Assembly (NCBI GenBank): GCA_030066015.1
Contig: JASJCL010000009.1
Location: forward strand, 1-64,000
Origin: Desulfosarcinaceae bacterium
Lineage (GTDB): Bacteria > Desulfobacterota > Desulfobacteria > Desulfobacterales > Desulfosarcinaceae
DNA: 64,000 nucleotides
Reading direction: 5' to 3'
Shown in pieces: positions 61,255 to 64,000 of the stretch. Numbering within the stretch: position 1 is the stretch's first letter; every line of letters begins with the position of its first letter. Under the pieces are notes generated by a model, which saw only the letters and a list, made by a program, of their open reading frames with translations, did no database searches and had not been told where the DNA came from. A program made the translations under genes and the position numbers.

Positions 61255-61797
61255 TTACTGGGACTGAACAATGTCGGGGGGCGGCGTTTTAACGGCCTTG
61301 TTAAAGGCGTCGACCTCAGCCTTGAGCGCTTTGGCTTCGGTTTCATAGGTGGCGATCTCGGTCTGCAGAGCCGTTACCTTTGCTTGGAGGGCGTTTTGTT
61401 TCTCCGGCGTGTCTGCCATTTGACGCAACACTTCGATTTCGGCTTTCGCGCTCATGAGACGTTCATATTCGGTTTTCAATTTCTCCTGGCGGGTCACCAA
61501 GGCTTGTCGTTTCTCCTCAAGAAATGTGACCGCTTCCTTTGCCCGTGTGGCAGCTTCTGTCGCCGGATCTGCATCCGCGGCCGCCGGTGCCGGCGGCTGG
61601 GGGGGCTGAACATCAGAGTAAGCCTCCACTTTATCCCGCTGGTCCAGCGGTACCTGACTGAGATCGTCGGTGAAATGGATGGAACCGTCCTCACCGGTAT
61701 AGCGATAGAACTCCGCCCAGAGGCCGCCGGGAAACATGAGGCTGCCGGCTAGGAGGAGGCCGCCAAGCACGCAGAGTTGGATGCCTAGGCCACGCAT
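61255..61797 (-). CDS. DUF4124 coiled-coil envelope protein
   Basis: This 180-residue exported protein has a signal sequence (about 1-28). A DUF4124 segment (EFYRYTGEDGSIHFTDDLSQVP) comes next, then an Ala/Pro linker and a long coiled coil (about residues 85-165). DUF4124 proteins are periplasmic and of unknown function. A consensus promoter at 61868-61897 drives it. Confidence 0.82.
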   Translation of the reverse strand: MRGLGIQLCVLGGLLLAGSLMFPGGLWAEFYRYTGEDGSIHFTDDLSQVPLDQRDKVEAYSDVQPPQPPAPAAADADPATEAATRAKEAVTFLEEKRQALVTRQEKLKTEYERLMSAKAEIEVLRQMADTPEKQNALQAKVTALQTEIATYETEAKALKAEVDAFNKAVKTPPPDIVQSQ

Positions 61798-61867
61798 GGG
61801 ACCGCCTTTCGTTAAAGAATGCCGGAATCCGAATGGCTGGCTCTTTGCAGAGCCGTAAACACCTGCT

Positions 61868-61897
61868 ATTATACGGATCCCGATGTTTATGTGTCAA
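61868..61897 (-). promoter_or_regulatory. Consensus sigma-70 promoter of the DUF4124 gene
   Basis: On the minus strand a perfect TTGACA (61897-61892) is followed after 18 nt by a perfect TATAAT (61873-61868), about 70 nt before the ATG. It is the best sigma-70 match in the window. Confidence 0.85.
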
Positions 61898-61977
61898 GTC
61901 GCAGGCACTTGAATGACGATTCTAATGTCCTGTTTACGCTACAACTTTTCCATATCTGCAACTTACCAGGAGCAGCA

Positions 61978-64000
61978 ATGAAGATCTTGGCTCACCATCC
62001 CGTGGCTGGCAGTCCCCTCATCGGTCTGGTCATCATCTGCAGTCTGTTGATGGCCTGTGCACTGGCACCGGAGGGTGGTCCTGCCCAACCGAAGGTTGAC
62101 ACCGAGGCGGACGCGCTGTTTCAGGACGCCGAGGCCCGTTTTGATGCCGGCGACTTTGCGGCGGCGATCGAGGGATACAACACCTACCTGCTTCAGGCCC
62201 CCCAGGGCAGGTGGGCCGCCGCCAGTCTGATAAAAGTCGGCGCCGCCTACCAACGTCTGGAGCGCCCGCTGGATGCATTGAATAGCTATCAGCGAGTTTT
62301 GACAGAGTTTCCCGATGCGCCTTATGCCACCGACGCCTATCTTGAAATGGTTGAACTTTACGCTCAGACCCACCGCTTCGATCAACTCCTCGAGCTGACC
62401 CCGCCTAAGGGGCAGGAAATGTTGTCTCCCGGTCAGAAGGTGCGTCTGTTCACATTGAGAGGTGACGCTTTCCTGGCCCAGGGATATCCTGCCGATGCAT
62501 ATGTCCAGTATCGTGCTGCTCTGGATCTCGACGGGGATACCCTCACCCCGACCGAGGCCGCGTTGACCGTGGCCGCTCGTCTCGAAGAGAGCGTCCGTCA
62601 ACTCAATCTCGCAGAGAATCAACTCTTTCTCGAGGGAGAAAGCCATCACGGCATCCATGCCCTCCTGCTCTATTACCTGGGCCTGCATCAGGCCGATGCG
62701 GGGCAGCCCGACAAAGCCGTTGAGACCCTCTCCAGTTTCGCCGGTCGCTATCCCGACCACCCTTATATCGGCCGCGCATTCACATTAATGGAGGAATTTT
62801 CCCACCACCAACAGTTTGCACCCTTCACCATCGGCTGCCTGCTGCCGCTCAGTGGTCCCTATGCGGCCTATGGCAAGCGCGCTTTGCAAGGGATCGAGTT
62901 GGCCCTGAGTGATTGGTCGACTCAAAATTGGCATCCCATGCGATTGGTGGTGCGGGATTCCCGCGGCGAGACGCACACCGCCTTGGAAGCATTGACGGCA
63001 CTGGCAGAAGAGGGAGTGGGGGCCGTCATCGGCCCCATGGTCACCGCAGAGGCGGTTGCGCCAAAGGCGCAGGAGATGGGTCTGCCCATCGTCGCTATGA
63101 CGCAGAAAGCCGGCGTCGCCGGCATCGGTTCCTACATTTTTCGCAACTTCATGACGCCAGAGATGCAGATGCAGGCACTGGGGGCGTATGCAGTGGAGAC
63201 CCTCGGGCTGAAGCGGTTTGCCATCCTCTATCCCCGGGAGCCTTACGGTGAGCGGTTTATGCAGCAGTTCTGGCGGGCCGTAGCCGCCCGTGGAGGGGAA
63301 GTGACGGCGGTAGAAGCCTATGATCCAAAGAATACCGACTTTGCCCGCCCCATCAAACAGCTGATCGGCGAGGCCGTTCCCGTCGATAGGCGTCTCTCGG
63401 CACCCGCCCGTGTGCAGGATCCCCGGCTGCAGGCCAATGCGCGGCGTGGCGATGGGCCGCAGACCTTGGCCCAGCACTTGTTTGCCTCGCCCACGGCATG
63501 GATAATGGATGGCTACCGCACCACCGCTACCAGTCCCGTCGGCGCCACCGCCCTTGAAGACGCTGGCCGGATGGCGGTGACCGCCAAGTTTGAGGCAATC
63601 TTTCTACCCGATTCCCCGCGCAAGGCCGGTCTTATCATTCCCCAACTGGCCTATTACGACATCCGCCATGCCCAGCTATTGGGGACCAATTTGTGGCATT
63701 CGCCCCAACTGCTCGAAATGGCCCGCAAGTATGTACAGGGGGCCATTTTCACAGATGGCGTTCACTTTGAAACGGAGCAGACGGTCAAGGATGCGTGGCC
63801 GGATCCGGCACACGTTTTTCGAACAGCATTCAAGACCATCTACACCGGCGAGCCGGACCTCATTGCCGCCACTGCGTACGATACGGCCGAAATTCTCTTC
63901 GCCATCTTTTCTGAATCGGAGATTCGATTGCGCCGCGATATTAAAAACCGCCTCAATTTGGCGGGCCCCTTTCCCGGTATCACCGGGCAAACCACCTTCA
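61978..64000 (+). CDS. LpoA-like lipoprotein (TPR plus periplasmic-binding fold), 5' part
   Basis: The frame is open from the ATG at 61978 to the window edge (674 codons, no stop), so the gene is incomplete. A lipobox LLMAC ends the signal peptide. The first about 260 residues are TPR-like helical repeats (AEARFDAGDFAAAIEGYNTYL). A type I periplasmic-binding fold begins near FTIGCLLPLSGPYAAYGKRA and continues with VGAVIGPMVTAEA and FAILYPREPYGE. That order matches the LpoA/YraM penicillin-binding-protein activators and some ABC amino-acid binding proteins. A cell-wall role at the outer membrane is likely but inferred. Confidence 0.85.
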   Translation, partial: MKILAHHPVAGSPLIGLVIICSLLMACALAPEGGPAQPKVDTEADALFQDAEARFDAGDFAAAIEGYNTYLLQAPQGRWAAASLIKVGAAYQRLERPLDALNSYQRVLTEFPDAPYATDAYLEMVELYAQTHRFDQLLELTPPKGQEMLSPGQKVRLFTLRGDAFLAQGYPADAYVQYRAALDLDGDTLTPTEAALTVAARLEESVRQLNLAENQLFLEGESHHGIHALLLYYLGLHQADAGQPDKAVETLSSFAGRYPDHPYIGRAFTLMEEFSHHQQFAPFTIGCLLPLSGPYAAYGKRALQGIELALSDWSTQNWHPMRLVVRDSRGETHTALEALTALAEEGVGAVIGPMVTAEAVAPKAQEMGLPIVAMTQKAGVAGIGSYIFRNFMTPEMQMQALGAYAVETLGLKRFAILYPREPYGERFMQQFWRAVAARGGEVTAVEAYDPKNTDFARPIKQLIGEAVPVDRRLSAPARVQDPRLQANARRGDGPQTLAQHLFASPTAWIMDGYRTTATSPVGATALEDAGRMAVTAKFEAIFLPDSPRKAGLIIPQLAYYDIRHAQLLGTNLWHSPQLLEMARKYVQGAIFTDGVHFETEQTVKDAWPDPAHVFRTAFKTIYTGEPDLIAATAYDTAEILFAIFSESEIRLRRDIKNRLNLAGPFPGITGQTTF

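Overview
The window is a dense, GC-rich bacterial chromosome segment of about 56 protein genes. No tRNA, rRNA, CRISPR array, transposase or phage gene was seen. Gram-negative envelope genes (lptD, kdsB, waaA, an LpoA-like lipoprotein), anaerobic redox genes (two ferredoxins, rubrerythrin, a flavin/Fe-S hydroxy-acid dehydrogenase), selA, TRAP transport and a DVU0524-family flagellar-associated protein together suggest a strictly anaerobic Desulfobacterota member, probably a sulfate reducer of the Desulfobacterales type. That placement is inferred from gene content, not from a phylogenetic marker search.

Layout. 1-1026: 3' part of a hybrid histidine kinase. 1242-10302 (minus): a 2-hydroxyacid locus with a FAD/Fe-S D-lactate-type dehydrogenase, a LarA-family racemase homologue, a three-part TRAP transporter, an XRE-cupin regulator and a DUF554 membrane protein. 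11055-12461: GYD protein, rubrerythrin and an Asp-ligand-type ferredoxin. 12588-20866 (minus): transpeptidase, Kdo transferase, Kdo cytidylyltransferase, a very large GlmS-like protein and a class II aldolase. 21003-28783 (minus): lptD, a NusG paralogue, an HU/IHF protein, holB, ricT and metG. 29008-34904 (plus): surE, a YhaM-like nuclease, tmk, a cysteine synthase fused to a CysRS-like domain, and an unknown gene. 35158-37617 (plus): ferredoxin, a small membrane protein, an EamA transporter and a HAD phosphatase. 37766-46861 (minus): an M20-like peptidase, gpgS and moaA; then fmdB, hemC and a cobA-hemD fusion; then selA behind a CheD-HDOD fusion. 46980-48880 (plus): rfbB and pyrF. 48877-56904 (minus): phoH, pgpH, ybeY, a pdxJ-like gene, nnr, tsaE, lysC and a 31-residue membrane peptide. 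57244-58511 (plus): cvpA and mazG. 58857-61797 (minus): two flagellar-associated small proteins, an FBA-like aldolase and a DUF4124 protein. 61978 to the end (plus): an LpoA-like lipoprotein cut by the window edge.

The most unusual content is a group of enzyme homologues that have lost catalytic motifs while keeping intact reading frames. These are the CysRS-like half of the cysteine synthase fusion (neither HIGH nor KMSKS), a PdxJ homologue in the normal pdxJ position with most active-site residues replaced, and an M20/M42-like peptidase next to gpgS without the Glu-Glu pair. The fusion is the strongest candidate for an undescribed system: it keeps three of the four zinc ligands CysRS uses to recognise cysteine, so it could act as a cysteine sensor on the enzyme that makes cysteine. 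Other notable items are a 1274-residue GlmS-like protein whose candidate N-terminal nucleophile is internal, a CheD-HDOD fusion, and a 101-nt pgpH/ybeY overlap.
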